Part shown: one piece after another, positions 26,478-35,175 of the stretch | How positions within the stretch are numbered: position 1 is the stretch's first letter | How the letters are laid out: the number at the start of each line of letters is the position of its first letter | Source: Collinsella sp. AF25-2LB | GTDB taxonomy: Bacteria > Actinomycetota > Coriobacteriia > Coriobacteriales > Coriobacteriaceae | Direction of reading: 5' to 3' | Assembly: GCF_003458415.1 (NCBI RefSeq) | Contig: NZ_QRUF01000009.1 | Span: 36,890-100,889 of the forward strand | DNA length: 64,000 nucleotides | The notes under the pieces: model-generated | What the model saw: only the letters and a program-made list of their open reading frames with translations | What the model was told of the DNA's origin: nothing | Databases searched by the model: none | Program-made: the position numbers and the translations under genes

Positions 26478-26509
26478 GACTACTTGCGGTGCGCGCGATA
26501 GAACTCGAT
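26478..26509. repeat. Right att-like core within the 3' end of pgi
   Basis: These 32 bases spanning the last pgi codons match 22970-23001 at 30 positions in the same orientation. Confidence 0.75.
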
Positions 26510-28174
26510 GAGCGCCTGGGTCGAAGCGTCCTGCTCGGCCTTGGCGGCGTCGTCGTGGAAGGCCGGGGTGATCTGCTTGGCAAGCTGCTTGCCCAGCTCG
26601 ACGCCCCACTGGTCGTAGGAGTCGATGCCCCAGACCGTGCCCTCGACAAACGTAATGTGCTCGTACAGGGCGATGAGCTCGCCGAGCGCGAACGGGGTCA
26701 ACGTGTCGCCGAAGATCGAGGTCGTCGGGCGGTTGCCCTCAAAGCAGCGGGCCGGGACGATCTGCTCGGGCGTGCCCTCGGCGCGCACCTCGTCGGCCGT
26801 CTTGCCAAAGGCGAGCGCCTTGGTCTGGGCCAGGAAGTTGCCCAGGAACAGCTCGTGCACGTCCTGACCGCTGTCGGTCGCAGGGTTGGCAGTGTTGGCG
26901 AAAGCGATAAAGTCGGCCGGAACCACCACAGTGCCCTGGTGCAGCAGCTGGTAGAAGGCGTGCTGGCCGTTGGTGCCGGGCTCGCCCCAGAAGATCTCAC
27001 CGGTATCGGAGGTCACGGCGCTGCCGTCCCAGCGGACGTGCTTGCCGTTGGACTCCATGGTGAGCTGCTGCAGGTAGGCCGGGAAACGGTGCAGGTACTG
27101 GCAGTACGGCAGCACGGCATGGCTCTTGGAACCGAAGAAGTTGACGTACCAGACGTTGAGCAGGCCCATCAGCGCGACGGCATTGTTCTCGAGCGGCGTG
27201 TTGCAGAAGTACTCGTCGATGGCGTGGAAGCCCTCGAGGAACTGTTGGAAGCGCTCGGGGCCGAGCACGACGATCAGCGACAGGCCCACGGCGGAGTCAA
27301 CGGAATAGCGGCCGCCAACCCAGCTCCAGAAACCGAAGGCGTTGGCGGGGTCGATACCGAAGGCCTCGACCTTCTCGAGTGCGGTGGAGACGGCGACGAA
27401 GTGCTTTGCCACGGCCTCGGCGTTCTGCTCATCGGAGCCGTCGATGGCGCCCTGAGCCTTGAGCTGCTCGAGCATCCAGGTCTTGACTTCGCGGGCGTTG
27501 GTGAGGGTCTCGAGCGTGGTGAAGGTCTTGGAGACGATGATCACGAGCGTGGTCTCGGGATCCAGGCCCTTGAGCTTCTCGGCCTGATCGTTGGGATCGA
27601 TGTTGGAGATGTAGCGGCAGTCGATACCGGCGTCGGCATAGGGACGCAGGGCCTCGTAGGCCATGACCGGGCCCAGATCGGAGCCGCCGATGCCGATGGA
27701 CACCAGGTGCTCGATCTTCTTGCCGGTAACGCCCTTCCACTCACCGGAGCGCACGCGCTCGGCGAAGGCATACATGCGATCGAGGACCTCGTGCACGTCG
27801 GCGACGACGTCCTGGCCGTCGACGATGAGCTGGCCCTTCTCGCTTGCCGGACGGCGCAGCGCGGTGTGCAGGACGGCGCGGTCCTCGGTGGTGTTGATGT
27901 GCTCGCCGGAGAACATGGCGTCGCGGCGCTCCTCGAGCTTCACCTCGCGGGCAAGATCGCACAGCAGCTTGACGGTCTCATCGGTCACCAAGTTCTTCGA
28001 CAGATCGAAGTGAAGGTCGCCGGCGTCAAAGCTCAACTTATTCACGCGGTCGGCGTCAGCGGCGAACCAGGCCTTGAGGTCGATGCCCTCGGCCTCAAGC
28101 TTCTCCTGATGAGCCTCGAGTGCCTTCCAAGCGGCAGTCGACGTAGCATCGATAGGTGCGGCAACAGTTGCCAT
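26480..28174 (-). CDS. pgi: Glucose-6-phosphate isomerase
   Basis: A 564-residue glycolytic enzyme that interconverts glucose 6-phosphate and fructose 6-phosphate. It contains [19 protein letters not shown] (phosphate binding), [16 protein letters not shown], the catalytic Glu region [17 protein letters not shown], and [14 protein letters not shown] near the C terminus. GAGGAGG sets ATG 28174. The C-terminal codons coincide with the att-like repeat, so the present 3' end could have been supplied by the integrated element without altering the protein. Confidence 0.95.
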   Translation of the reverse strand: MATVAAPIDATSTAAWKALEAHQEKLEAEGIDLKAWFAADADRVNKLSFDAGDLHFDLSKNLVTDETVKLLCDLAREVKLEERRDAMFSGEHINTTEDRAVLHTALRRPASEKGQLIVDGQDVVADVHEVLDRMYAFAERVRSGEWKGVTGKKIEHLVSIGIGGSDLGPVMAYEALRPYADAGIDCRYISNIDPNDQAEKLKGLDPETTLVIIVSKTFTTLETLTNAREVKTWMLEQLKAQGAIDGSDEQNAEAVAKHFVAVSTALEKVEAFGIDPANAFGFWSWVGGRYSVDSAVGLSLIVVLGPERFQQFLEGFHAIDEYFCNTPLENNAVALMGLLNVWYVNFFGSKSHAVLPYCQYLHRFPAYLQQLTMESNGKHVRWDGSAVTSDTGEIFWGEPGTNGQHAFYQLLHQGTVVVPADFIAFANTANPATDSGQDVHELFLGNFLAQTKALAFGKTADEVRAEGTPEQIVPARCFEGNRPTTSIFGDTLTPFALGELIALYEHITFVEGTVWGIDSYDQWGVELGKQLAKQITPAFHDDAAKAEQDASTQALIEFYRAHRK

Positions 28175-28301
28175 AGAGTCCTCCTCAGCATACGGGCGCA
28201 CGCCTCCATGCGCCCGGACATTCAGATATCCACTATTCTAGCGCAGGTCAAGACTACAATCAGCGAGCGTTGCCAATCGGCCCCCAAACGGCAACCGAAC
28301 A

Positions 28302-28363
28302 AAAGGGACAGGTTTATTTTGGCAGGTCAAACGCTTTACCAACCAAAAATTACCCGTCCCTTT
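28302..28363. repeat. GGGACAGGTTTATTTTGG inverted repeat
   Basis: An imperfect hairpin: AAGGGACAGGTTTATTTTGG pairs with CCAAAAATTACCCGTCCCTT. A third, single arm lies at 29025-29052, so the unit flanks the alcohol-dehydrogenase-like fragment. It shares GGGACAGGTT with the repeats at 5190 and 6405. Confidence 0.65.
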
Positions 28364-28373
28364 ATGGCAAATA

Positions 28374-28949
28374 TTAGGCCGCAGCGCAGACGCTACCGAG
28401 CAACTCACGCAGAGGAGACCCGATGTCCTCCAGCAGTTCGGGCGCGATAATGGCAAAAACGGGAACCTCGCCGGTGCCCACAACGGCGGGCACTTTTCCC
28501 TCGGAGACGATGCATCCATAAGGCACAAAGCCGTCCTCACCGGCATCGAGCGCCGCCATACGACGGGCGAGCTCGCGCGCAAAGCCGGCCGTATCGGCAT
28601 CGCCGATCGCCAGGACAAAGTCCACGCCTTCGTCGGTCGCCAGGGCCACGGCTTCGTCGATCAGTTCGTCTCCCCCGTCACCCTCAACCGAGCCGCAGCG
28701 AAAAAGCACGCGCTCGAGCAGAGCTCGATCAAGCGAGCCGAGCGCCGCCGAGACGAGCTCATCACGCGTATGCTTGTCTCCGCCCAGCACGACCAGCGCC
28801 TTGGTGCCACCGTAGTGAGCGACCAATCGTCCGCACCAGCGAGCCACGTCCCCATCCGCAACAAGGCGTGTCGGCATACCAAACCCATAATTGACCATCT
28901 TTCCCACAACCCTTCCGTGCGCATAGGCGGTATCAATCGTTAGGCTCAT
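28374..28949 (-). pseudogene. Truncated iron-type alcohol dehydrogenase-like gene
   Basis: A 191-residue product resembling only the N-terminal nucleotide-binding half of Fe-dependent alcohol dehydrogenases: MVNYGFGMPTRLVADGD, then ALVVLGGDKHTRDE and EGVDFVLAIGDADTAGFAREL where the family has GGGSxxD. The Fe-binding His-rich C-terminal half is missing and the usual GGGS turn is degraded to GDAD. It may be a decayed gene or a re-purposed small protein. GGGACAGGTT repeats flank it. The start is uncertain. Confidence 0.55.
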
Positions 28950-29024
28950 GCTACGAAGCAAGGTTTTCCGAGCTGTTTCGCACTCTTTAGAGCTGCGTTA
29001 AAACCCGATCCAACCGCACGACCA

Positions 29025-29052
29025 TACCTACCAAAACAAACCAGTCCCTTTT
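29025..29052. repeat. Single arm of the GGGACAGGTT repeat
   Basis: ACCTACCAAAACAAACCAG continues into TCCCTTTT, the reverse complement of the arms at 28302-28363, placed upstream of the ADH-like fragment. Confidence 0.5.
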
Positions 29053-29090
29053 TGACAGGTTTTGACGATGTCCGGATGAGAGGGTATTAT

Positions 29091-29121
29091 CGAACAGATA
29101 TTCGATAAGAACATGTGTTTG
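29091..29121 (+). promoter_or_regulatory. Two LexA (SOS) boxes
   Basis: CGAACAGATATTCG (29091-29104) and GAACATGTGTTTG (29109-29121) both fit the Gram-positive/actinobacterial SOS form CGAAC-N4-GTTCG with one or two changes. They lie just before the polymerase start, so the operon is very probably DNA-damage inducible. Confidence 0.8.
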
Positions 29122-29135
29122 ATGATAGGACACGG

Positions 29136-30641
29136 ATGGCGCACGAGCAGCACACCTATATCTGCATCGACCTCAAGACATTTTATGCCAGCGTCGAGTG
29201 CGTCGACCGTGGGCTCGATCCGCTCACCACCAACCTAGTCGTTGCCGACGAATCGCGCGGGCGCACGACCATCTGCCTCGCCATCACGCAGGCCATGAAG
29301 GACTTAGGAATTCACAATCGCTGCCGCCTATTTGAGATTCCCGATGGCATCGACTACATCACGGCCGTACCGCGCATGCAGCACTACATGGAGGTGTCGG
29401 CGAAAATCTACGGTATCTATCTGGAATACGTCAGCCCCCAGGACGTGCACGTCTACTCCATCGATGAGTGCTTTATCGACGTGACGCCCTATCTGGACCT
29501 CTATCACACAGATGCGGAAGGGCTCGCCTGCACGCTGCGCGACGAGGTCTTGGCGCGCACCGGCATCACGGCGACGGTCGGCATCGGCCCCAACCTATTC
29601 CAGGCCAAGGTGGCGCTCGACGTCACCGCCAAGCACGTACCCAGTCGCATCGGCAAACTCGACGACGAGACCTTTCGCAAGGAGATCTGGCCCCATCGCC
29701 CCATCACCGACATCTGGGGCATCGGCCCCGGTGTGGCAGCCCGACTCGAAAAGTATGGCGTCTACGACCTGATGGGCGTCGCCGCACTCGACGAAAACCT
29801 GCTCTACGACGAGCTCGGCGTCAATGCCGAATATCTCATCGACCACGCCTTTGGGCGCGAGCCGACAACCATCGCCGATATCCAAGCCTATCGCCCGCAA
29901 GCGACCTCGACCACCACAGGACAGGTGCTCTCGAAGGGCTATGCCTACGAGCAAGCCTACACCGTCTTGCGCGAGATGGTCGACAGTGCCGTGTTGGACT
30001 TGGTCGATAAGCACGTGGTCTGCGACAGCATCTCGCTCTTTGTGGGCTACGCGAGCGAGCGCGCTGACATACGCCGCCTCGACGCCAGCGGTACAGCGCA
30101 ATATGTGGACGGATGCGGCCACCTGCGCTCGAGCACATCGAGTATCGAACCCACCGCAACCGCCGGCCCCGAGCTCGCGCCCCGTGCTCCCAAGCCCGTC
30201 CAGTGCGATGACGAAAGGCGCCGCCTGGTACGCGAAGCGCAGGCAATCGATGGCATCTTTGTGGGAGAGCATGGCGGCAAACCGCGTGGCGGCTATGCCT
30301 CACTCTTTGCGCACTCCAACGCCTCGCGCAAGCTGCCCGAGCGCACCAATTCGTTTAAGAAGATCATGGGGTATTTCGATGACCTTTGGGCACAAACGGT
30401 CGACCCCAAGCGACCGGTCAAGCGTATCAATCTGGGATTTGGCAACCTCATGCCCGAGGAATTTGCCACCATCGATCTGTTCAGCGATATCGAGGCCGAT
30501 GAGCGCGAGCGCGACCTGGCGCGCGCCGTCCTGGCCGTGAAAGGCAAGTACGGCAAAAACGCGCTCGTCAAGGGATTAAGCTTTACCGCCGGCGCCACCG
30601 CGCGCGAACGCAACGACCAAGTTGGAGGGCACCGTGCCTAA
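29136..30641 (+). CDS. Y-family DNA polymerase (UmuC/UvrX type)
   Basis: A 501-residue translesion polymerase. The palm has Asp in CIDLKTFYASVE (11-22) and Asp-Glu in HVYSIDECFIDVTP near 105. The helix-hairpin-helix thumb ITDIWGIGPGVAARLEKYG and a little-finger domain with QVLSKGYAYEQAYTVLREM follow. Length and the YolD-like partner match the UvrX/UmuC branch of Gram-positives rather than DinB. ATG 29136 was chosen with AGGA upstream; GTG 29115 lies within the LexA boxes. It overlaps the next gene by 8 bases. Confidence 0.9.
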   Translation: MAHEQHTYICIDLKTFYASVECVDRGLDPLTTNLVVADESRGRTTICLAITQAMKDLGIHNRCRLFEIPDGIDYITAVPRMQHYMEVSAKIYGIYLEYVSPQDVHVYSIDECFIDVTPYLDLYHTDAEGLACTLRDEVLARTGITATVGIGPNLFQAKVALDVTAKHVPSRIGKLDDETFRKEIWPHRPITDIWGIGPGVAARLEKYGVYDLMGVAALDENLLYDELGVNAEYLIDHAFGREPTTIADIQAYRPQATSTTTGQVLSKGYAYEQAYTVLREMVDSAVLDLVDKHVVCDSISLFVGYASERADIRRLDASGTAQYVDGCGHLRSSTSSIEPTATAGPELAPRAPKPVQCDDERRRLVREAQAIDGIFVGEHGGKPRGGYASLFAHSNASRKLPERTNSFKKIMGYFDDLWAQTVDPKRPVKRINLGFGNLMPEEFATIDLFSDIEADERERDLARAVLAVKGKYGKNALVKGLSFTAGATARERNDQVGGHRA

Positions 30642-31059
30642 GTCCCAACAACAGCCGATGCGGCCACCGACACCTTTTGAACGCCTAGCAGACCCCGAGG
30701 GAAGACGTCGCTCCGCCGACCCAAAGCTCACTGCCAACGGTGCCGTGCGCGCCAACCGCGCCGCACAGTTTATGCCCTTTGCCGCCCTCACGGGATACTA
30801 CGAACTCGTGCGCAAGCAGGAAATCACCGTCGAGCCAAAACGTGAGCTCACGGAAGAAAAAGCCCTCGTACTTTCTAAAAAGCTCGAGGGTCTCAAACGT
30901 GGCGACTTGGTTCGTGTCACCTATTACGATACGTGCGGCTATCGCTCCCGCACCGGCATCCTCGACGAGGTACTCCCTGCCTTCAAGCTCCTCAAGCTCA
31001 AAGACATCGCCATCGACTTCGACGACATCCAAGACATCGAACTGCGCGGACGAGCCTAG
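30634..31059 (+). CDS. YolD-like partner of the Y-family polymerase
   Basis: A 141-residue protein with ANRAAQFMPFAALTGYYELV (34-53), the motif region of YolD-like proteins that accompany UvrX-type polymerases in Firmicutes, followed by a small beta domain (LKRGDLVRVTYYDTCGYRSR). GTG 30634 follows TTGGAGGG inside the end of the polymerase gene, so it is translationally coupled and SOS-controlled. The family function is unknown; a polymerase accessory role is inferred from this constant pairing. Confidence 0.75.
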   Translation: MPKSQQQPMRPPTPFERLADPEGRRRSADPKLTANGAVRANRAAQFMPFAALTGYYELVRKQEITVEPKRELTEEKALVLSKKLEGLKRGDLVRVTYYDTCGYRSRTGILDEVLPAFKLLKLKDIAIDFDDIQDIELRGRA

Positions 31060-31085
31060 CCAAGGAAGCGCATCCAGGGCGGCGC

Positions 31086-31469
31086 TTACAGCGTCATGAC
31101 GTAGTAGCCCGCGTCTTTCACGGCCGTCTCGAGGACACCACGATCAACCGGCTGTTTAGAGCGCACACGTGCCGTGTGATCCGCATACGTCACCGTTGCC
31201 CACACGCCATCCAGCGCATTCAGGGCATTAGCCACGTTCTGAGCGCAGCCGTCACAGCTCATGCCGCCGATGAGCAGCTCATCGCTATAGGGATAGTGCG
31301 ATGCATCGGTATCCACCACAACAACCTTTTTGGTTTTCTTGCCGCTCGTACCATCGCTGCAACAACTCTTCCCGTGTGTCGAAGCGGCAATGCGACGCAG
31401 TCCAAAAAACATGCCGACGGCAATGACGGCCAGCACGATGAGATTCGCAGGATTGAGCAAGTCGCTCAT
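31086..31469 (-). CDS. Membrane-anchored heavy-metal-associated (HMA) protein
   Basis: A 127-residue protein. One N-terminal transmembrane helix (LIVLAVIAVGMFFGL) is followed by a Cys pair SCCSDG and a C-terminal HMA fold with the metal motif GGMSCDGCAQNVANAL. It probably binds Cu(I) at the inner membrane face and passes it to a transporter or buffers it. GAAAGGGG precedes ATG 31469. A CsoR-type palindrome lies 30 bases upstream, so copper induction is likely. No copper ATPase is adjacent. Confidence 0.8.
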   Translation of the reverse strand: MSDLLNPANLIVLAVIAVGMFFGLRRIAASTHGKSCCSDGTSGKKTKKVVVVDTDASHYPYSDELLIGGMSCDGCAQNVANALNALDGVWATVTYADHTARVRSKQPVDRGVLETAVKDAGYYVMTL

Positions 31470-31497
31470 GCGTTCCCCTTTCAAGTAGCCCTATCTA

Positions 31498-31519
31498 GAT
31501 ACCCCCATGGGGTGTCCCC
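31498..31519. promoter_or_regulatory. CsoR-type copper operator
   Basis: GATACCCCCATGGGGTGTCC is a G/C-tract palindrome (ACCCCC-AT-GGGGT) of the kind bound by CsoR copper-sensing repressors, placed upstream of the HMA protein gene. Confidence 0.65.
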
Positions 31520-31644
31520 ATCTTAACCCAAAATCATGTCGGTTCTGTCAATTAGTTTCCCTATTCAAACTTTTTTGTTGACCAAGGCTTACTTTCGTAT
31601 ATAGGTTTTCCTAGGCTAACAAGTGAGTGCTCGAAAGGGGCAAC

Positions 31645-32349
31645 GTGACTCGAACCATTGACATCCCAACATACCAAACGGCTGTCGTGCGCAACTGCTC
31701 CCCTACGCTCGCAGGTATCAAGCCGGCTTCGCTCTTTACCTATCCCGGCGTTTACGCCAACCAAAACGGAAAACCCGGCGTCGCTAAAATCGAAGAGCGA
31801 CGCTCTCGTCTGCTCGCCGTCATAGCCCAATGCAACCGCGAGCTCCAGCCGCTCGGGATCCATATGAGCGTTTTGGTCTGGCGCCCCTGCGGAGCGCTCA
31901 TCTATGTGTACCGCCCTGCGGACCTTATGCGATATCTCTCCGATCCCCGCGCCGCGACGGCGCTTGTCGCCGAAGGCTACGATGTCCACAACCTGCTCGC
32001 ATCCCTGGTGCATCTCGCCGCGCGCATCACGCTGGCAAGCAGCAATGCCGCAGAAAGCGCCTATGACGGCAGTGTCTGCGCACTCGCGCGAAATAGGCAC
32101 TGCGATACGGGGTGCATGTGCGAGTTCCCCCACGAAATTGGCTATTTTTTGGGCTATCCCTACGAAGATGTCCATCAGTTTATCGTCCAGCACGGCGAAA
32201 ACTATAAGGTCTTTGGCGCCTGGAAGGTATACACAAACGTTGAGCAGGCGCTCACGACCTTCGATTCCTATCGCGCATGCACGCAATACCTTACCTACAT
32301 CTATCAACAGGGCTGCACCCTGGGACAACTTGTCCAGGCAACCCGATAG
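31645..32349 (+). CDS. DUF3793 family protein
   Basis: A 234-residue cytoplasmic protein with the DUF3793 landmarks KPASLFTYPGV near 28, VLVWRPCGALIYVYRP near 75 and CEFPHEIGYFLGYPYEDV near 160. The family occurs in anaerobes next to flavodoxin and iron-uptake genes; its function is unknown. GTG 31645 follows AAAGGGGC. It is followed after 46 bases by a flavodoxin gene on the same strand, the conserved arrangement. Confidence 0.8.
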   Translation: MTRTIDIPTYQTAVVRNCSPTLAGIKPASLFTYPGVYANQNGKPGVAKIEERRSRLLAVIAQCNRELQPLGIHMSVLVWRPCGALIYVYRPADLMRYLSDPRAATALVAEGYDVHNLLASLVHLAARITLASSNAAESAYDGSVCALARNRHCDTGCMCEFPHEIGYFLGYPYEDVHQFIVQHGENYKVFGAWKVYTNVEQALTTFDSYRACTQYLTYIYQQGCTLGQLVQATR

Positions 32350-32395
32350 AGCATACAAAACGCGGCCACACGCCGCACAACCGAAAGGAAAACAT

Positions 32396-32815
32396 ATGAG
32401 CAAGATCGCCGTCGTCTACTGGAGCGGCACGGGCAACACCGAGGCCATGGCAAACCTCGTCGCCGAAGGCGCCACGTCCGTGGGCGCCGAGACTGAGGTC
32501 ATCCCCTGCGCCGACTTCTCTGCCGACAAGGCCGCCGAATATGATGCCTTCGCCTTCGGCTGCCCAGCCATGGGCTCCGAGGAACTCGAGTACGATGAGT
32601 TCCAGCCGATGTGGGATGAGGTCAAGGAGACTCTCGGCGACAAGAAGGTCGTCCTCTTTGGCTCCTATTCGTGGGCCGAGGGCGAGTGGATGGACAACTG
32701 GAAGGCCGACGCCGACGAGGCCGGCGTCAACGTCGTGGACTCCACCATCTGCTACGACGCGCCCGACGACGAGGGCGAGACCGCTTGCAAGGCCCTCGGA
32801 GCCGAGCTCGCGTAA
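32396..32815 (+). CDS. Flavodoxin
   Basis: A 139-residue short-chain flavodoxin, a soluble FMN electron carrier. The phosphate loop is VVYWSGTGNTEAMANL (6-21); FMN-ring loops are GCPAMGSEELEYDEF near 59-73 and GSYSWAEGEWMDNW near 91-104. GAAAGG precedes the ATG. It is paired with DUF3793, suggesting use under iron limitation in place of ferredoxin. Confidence 0.93.
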   Translation: MSKIAVVYWSGTGNTEAMANLVAEGATSVGAETEVIPCADFSADKAAEYDAFAFGCPAMGSEELEYDEFQPMWDEVKETLGDKKVVLFGSYSWAEGEWMDNWKADADEAGVNVVDSTICYDAPDDEGETACKALGAELA

Positions 32816-32864
32816 CGAACCCAGGGCCTCCAAGAGAGCCTGCATCAAAGCGCATCCCCATCCC

Positions 32865-32910
32865 TACAAAAGAGCGGGGCTGGATTCAAGTCCAGCCCCG
32901 CTCTTTTGTA
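32865..32910. terminator. Strong bidirectional terminator
   Basis: A 20-bp perfect stem (TACAAAAGAGCGGGGCTGGA, 32865-32884, with 32891-32910) and a 6-base loop sits between the flavodoxin gene and the convergent ABC operon. Confidence 0.9.
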
Positions 32911-32930
32911 ACGGCAGTTACATCAACCGG

Positions 32931-33683
32931 CTACGAGATATTGCCCAAGAACGCCTTGGTGCGCTCGCTCTTGGGGTGGTCGAAGACCTCGCTCGGCGTA
33001 CCCTCTTCCACAATGACGCCGCCGTCCATAAAGACGACGCGGTCGGCGACATCGCGGGCAAAGCCCATCTCGTGCGTCACGACGATCATGGTCATACCGT
33101 CGTGCGCCAGGTCGCGCATGACGCCCAGGACGTCGCGCACGAGCTCAGGGTCGAGCGCCGAGGTGGCCTCGTCAAAGAGCATGACGTGCGGGTTCATCGA
33201 CAGGGCGCGGGCGATGGCAACGCGCTGCTGCTGGCCGCCCGAGAGCTGGCTCGGCATAAAGTCGATACGCTCGGCAAGACCGACCTTGGTCAGCTCCTCG
33301 ACGGCAATCTTCTCGGCCTCTTCCTTGCTGCGCTTGAGCACCTTCTGCTGCGCGAGCATGACGTTCTTTTTGACTGAGAGGTGCGGGAACAAATTGAACT
33401 GCTGGAACACCATACCCAGATGCGTGCGCACCTTGTTAAGGTCGACGCCCTTGGCGCACACGTCCACACCCTCGACGATAATCGAGCCGCTCGTGGGATG
33501 CTCCAGACGATTGATGCAGCGAAGCATCGTCGACTTGCCCGAGCCCGAGGGGCCCAAGACCACAACGACCTCACCCTTGTGCACATCCAGATCGATATCG
33601 CGCAGGACCACGTTGTCGCCAAAGGCCTTCTGGAGGTTCTTGATGCTGACGACGACCTCGTTCGAGTTATTGGTTTCGCTCAT
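32931..33683 (-). CDS. Polar amino-acid ABC transporter ATPase
   Basis: A 250-residue ATPase of the GlnQ/HisP type. Walker [14 protein letters not shown] near 44-56, signature [15 protein letters not shown], Walker [15 protein letters not shown] and switch His in VVTHEMGFA are all present. It is the last gene of a minus-strand operon SBP-permease-ATPase, 12 bases after the permease. It powers uptake of a polar amino acid. Confidence 0.93.
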   Translation of the reverse strand: MSETNNSNEVVVSIKNLQKAFGDNVVLRDIDLDVHKGEVVVVLGPSGSGKSTMLRCINRLEHPTSGSIIVEGVDVCAKGVDLNKVRTHLGMVFQQFNLFPHLSVKKNVMLAQQKVLKRSKEEAEKIAVEELTKVGLAERIDFMPSQLSGGQQQRVAIARALSMNPHVMLFDEATSALDPELVRDVLGVMRDLAHDGMTMIVVTHEMGFARDVADRVVFMDGGVIVEEGTPSEVFDHPKSERTKAFLGNIS

Positions 33684-33695
33684 GATAGGACCTCC

Positions 33696-35057
33696 TTACA
33701 GACCGGCGATGTGATCGGCGGGCGTCGCGACAACCTGTCCGGCGCTCTTGGCGGGACGCTTCTTCTTGGTCTCGGCCGTGCCCAAAAGCCTCGCCTCAAG
33801 ACCACTCACCAAGCGAGCGAGCGGCAGGGTGATGACCAGATAGAACAGGGCGGCAACCACGTACGGTGTAATGGAGCCCGTCGTGGCCACGATGGTACGG
33901 GCGTTCATGACGATCTCGACCACACCCACGGCGGCAAGCAGCGACGTATCCTTGTAAAGCAAGATAAACTCGCTGGTCAGCGTAGGCAAAACATTGCGGA
34001 ACGTCTGCGGAATCATGACATAGAGCAGCGTCTGGAACGCGTTCATGCCCAGCGAACGCGCAGCCTCGTTTTGGCCCTTGGGGATCGATTGAATACCGGC
34101 ACGGAAGATCTCGCATAGGTACGCAGACGAGTTCATGGCCATGACGATAACGCCCAAGACATAGTCGTCCACCTTGACGCCGGCCAACGGCAGACCGAAG
34201 AACGCGATATAGATCTGCAGGAACGCCGGCGTACCGCGGATGATATTCACATAGATGCCGGCAAGGCAACGCAGGATGCGCGACTTGGAGATGCGCATGA
34301 GCGACAAGGCAAAGCCAAAGGGAATTGCCAGCGGAAACGCCACAAGCACGATCGAAAGCGACATAAGGAAGCCCTTGAAGACGATCGGCAGGCTCTGGAC
34401 CAAAATGACCGGGTTTAAGAACAGGCGCAGGAACATATTGGAGTTCCAAGCCTCGACCCACGGCTGCTCCTTAAGATCGGCCAAGAAGTTATCGAAGGCC
34501 GTCACGCCCTTGATCTCCACCGACGGAATCTTGGAGATCTTCTTGGTCGACCCGTCAGCGAGCGTACAGGTGCCGCTAAAGGCCTCATCGCCGCCCTCGA
34601 CGGGGAAGCTCACGCCGTAAACCTCGACACGGAAAAAGCCGCCGGCAGGCGCCGTCTCGCCAAAATCAATCTTGAGCGTCTGGCCGTCAGCCTTGCACGT
34701 GGGCTTCATGGGCGTACGATCCATGAGGTTCTCGCCCGAGAGCATCGTCAATCGCGTGTCATCGGTACCAAACGTCGTGCCGTCGACAAACGTCAGCGAA
34801 AGACCGCTCAGCTCCTCATCGGCATCGGCCTGGACCTCCCAGGTAATGCGCGTCTCGGTACCGCCGACCACAGCGCTGCCCGAACCGGTGTTGGGTCGAG
34901 CGGTAATCTTTGCGGTCTCAAGCGCCTGGGCGGTCGTGGGCGCATATGTCCCCACACACACCAGCGCGAGCGCCACGGCCATGACGCAGACTAGCTTTTG
35001 GAGCAAGGCGGGCAGTGGAAAACGCTGCTCCGCAGCCCCTTTGTTCAGTCGAGACAA
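33696..35057 (-). CDS. Amino-acid ABC permease with extracytoplasmic N-terminal domain
   Basis: A 453-residue permease. The C-terminal 230 residues are a HisM/GlnP-type channel with the EAA loop EAARSLGMNAFQTLLYVMIP. Unusually, the channel is preceded by a signal-like helix (LVCVMAVALALVCVG near 25) and about 150 residues of predicted beta-rich domain outside the membrane (TARPNTGSGSAVVGGTETRI and on). The family norm is 220-250 residues. TTG 35057 follows AGGAGCC. The extra domain might help ligand capture. Confidence 0.85.
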   Translation of the reverse strand: MSRLNKGAAEQRFPLPALLQKLVCVMAVALALVCVGTYAPTTAQALETAKITARPNTGSGSAVVGGTETRITWEVQADADEELSGLSLTFVDGTTFGTDDTRLTMLSGENLMDRTPMKPTCKADGQTLKIDFGETAPAGGFFRVEVYGVSFPVEGGDEAFSGTCTLADGSTKKISKIPSVEIKGVTAFDNFLADLKEQPWVEAWNSNMFLRLFLNPVILVQSLPIVFKGFLMSLSIVLVAFPLAIPFGFALSLMRISKSRILRCLAGIYVNIIRGTPAFLQIYIAFFGLPLAGVKVDDYVLGVIVMAMNSSAYLCEIFRAGIQSIPKGQNEAARSLGMNAFQTLLYVMIPQTFRNVLPTLTSEFILLYKDTSLLAAVGVVEIVMNARTIVATTGSITPYVVAALFYLVITLPLARLVSGLEARLLGTAETKKKRPAKSAGQVVATPADHIAGL

Positions 35058-35120
35058 GGTGGCTCCTATCGTAGAAGTTGTCGGCAAAACGAGACGGAAA
35101 TGCTCTCCGTCAAGAGAAGC

Positions 35121-35153
35121 GCAAAGGCCCTCTCCGCCAAAGCGGAAAGGGCC
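35121..35153 (-). terminator. Intercistronic hairpin of the ABC operon
   Basis: On the minus strand GGGCCCTTTCCGC pairs with GCGGAGAGGGCC with one mismatch, followed by TTTGC. It lies between the binding-protein and permease genes, where such stems usually keep the binding protein transcript more abundant. Confidence 0.7.
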
Positions 35154-35175
35154 CGCGAGCAATCAAGTAGCTATT

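Larger units (their letters stand above)
22970..26509. mobile_element. Integrated element remnant at the 3' end of pgi
   Basis: A 3.5-kb block bounded by direct repeats of the pgi 3' end (22970-23001 and 26478-26509). It holds three plus-strand genes (unknown, ClpP-like, VirD4-like) inserted among minus-strand housekeeping genes. A repeat that restores the end of a conserved gene is the usual sign of site-specific integration. No integrase, relaxase or replication gene lies inside, so this is a remnant or depends on functions elsewhere. Confidence 0.6.

Noticed and set aside
26489..28450. 653-codon frame opposite pgi
   Set aside because: Antisense to pgi, with Val/Gly/Asp-rich composition that mirrors the codon bias; no ribosome site.
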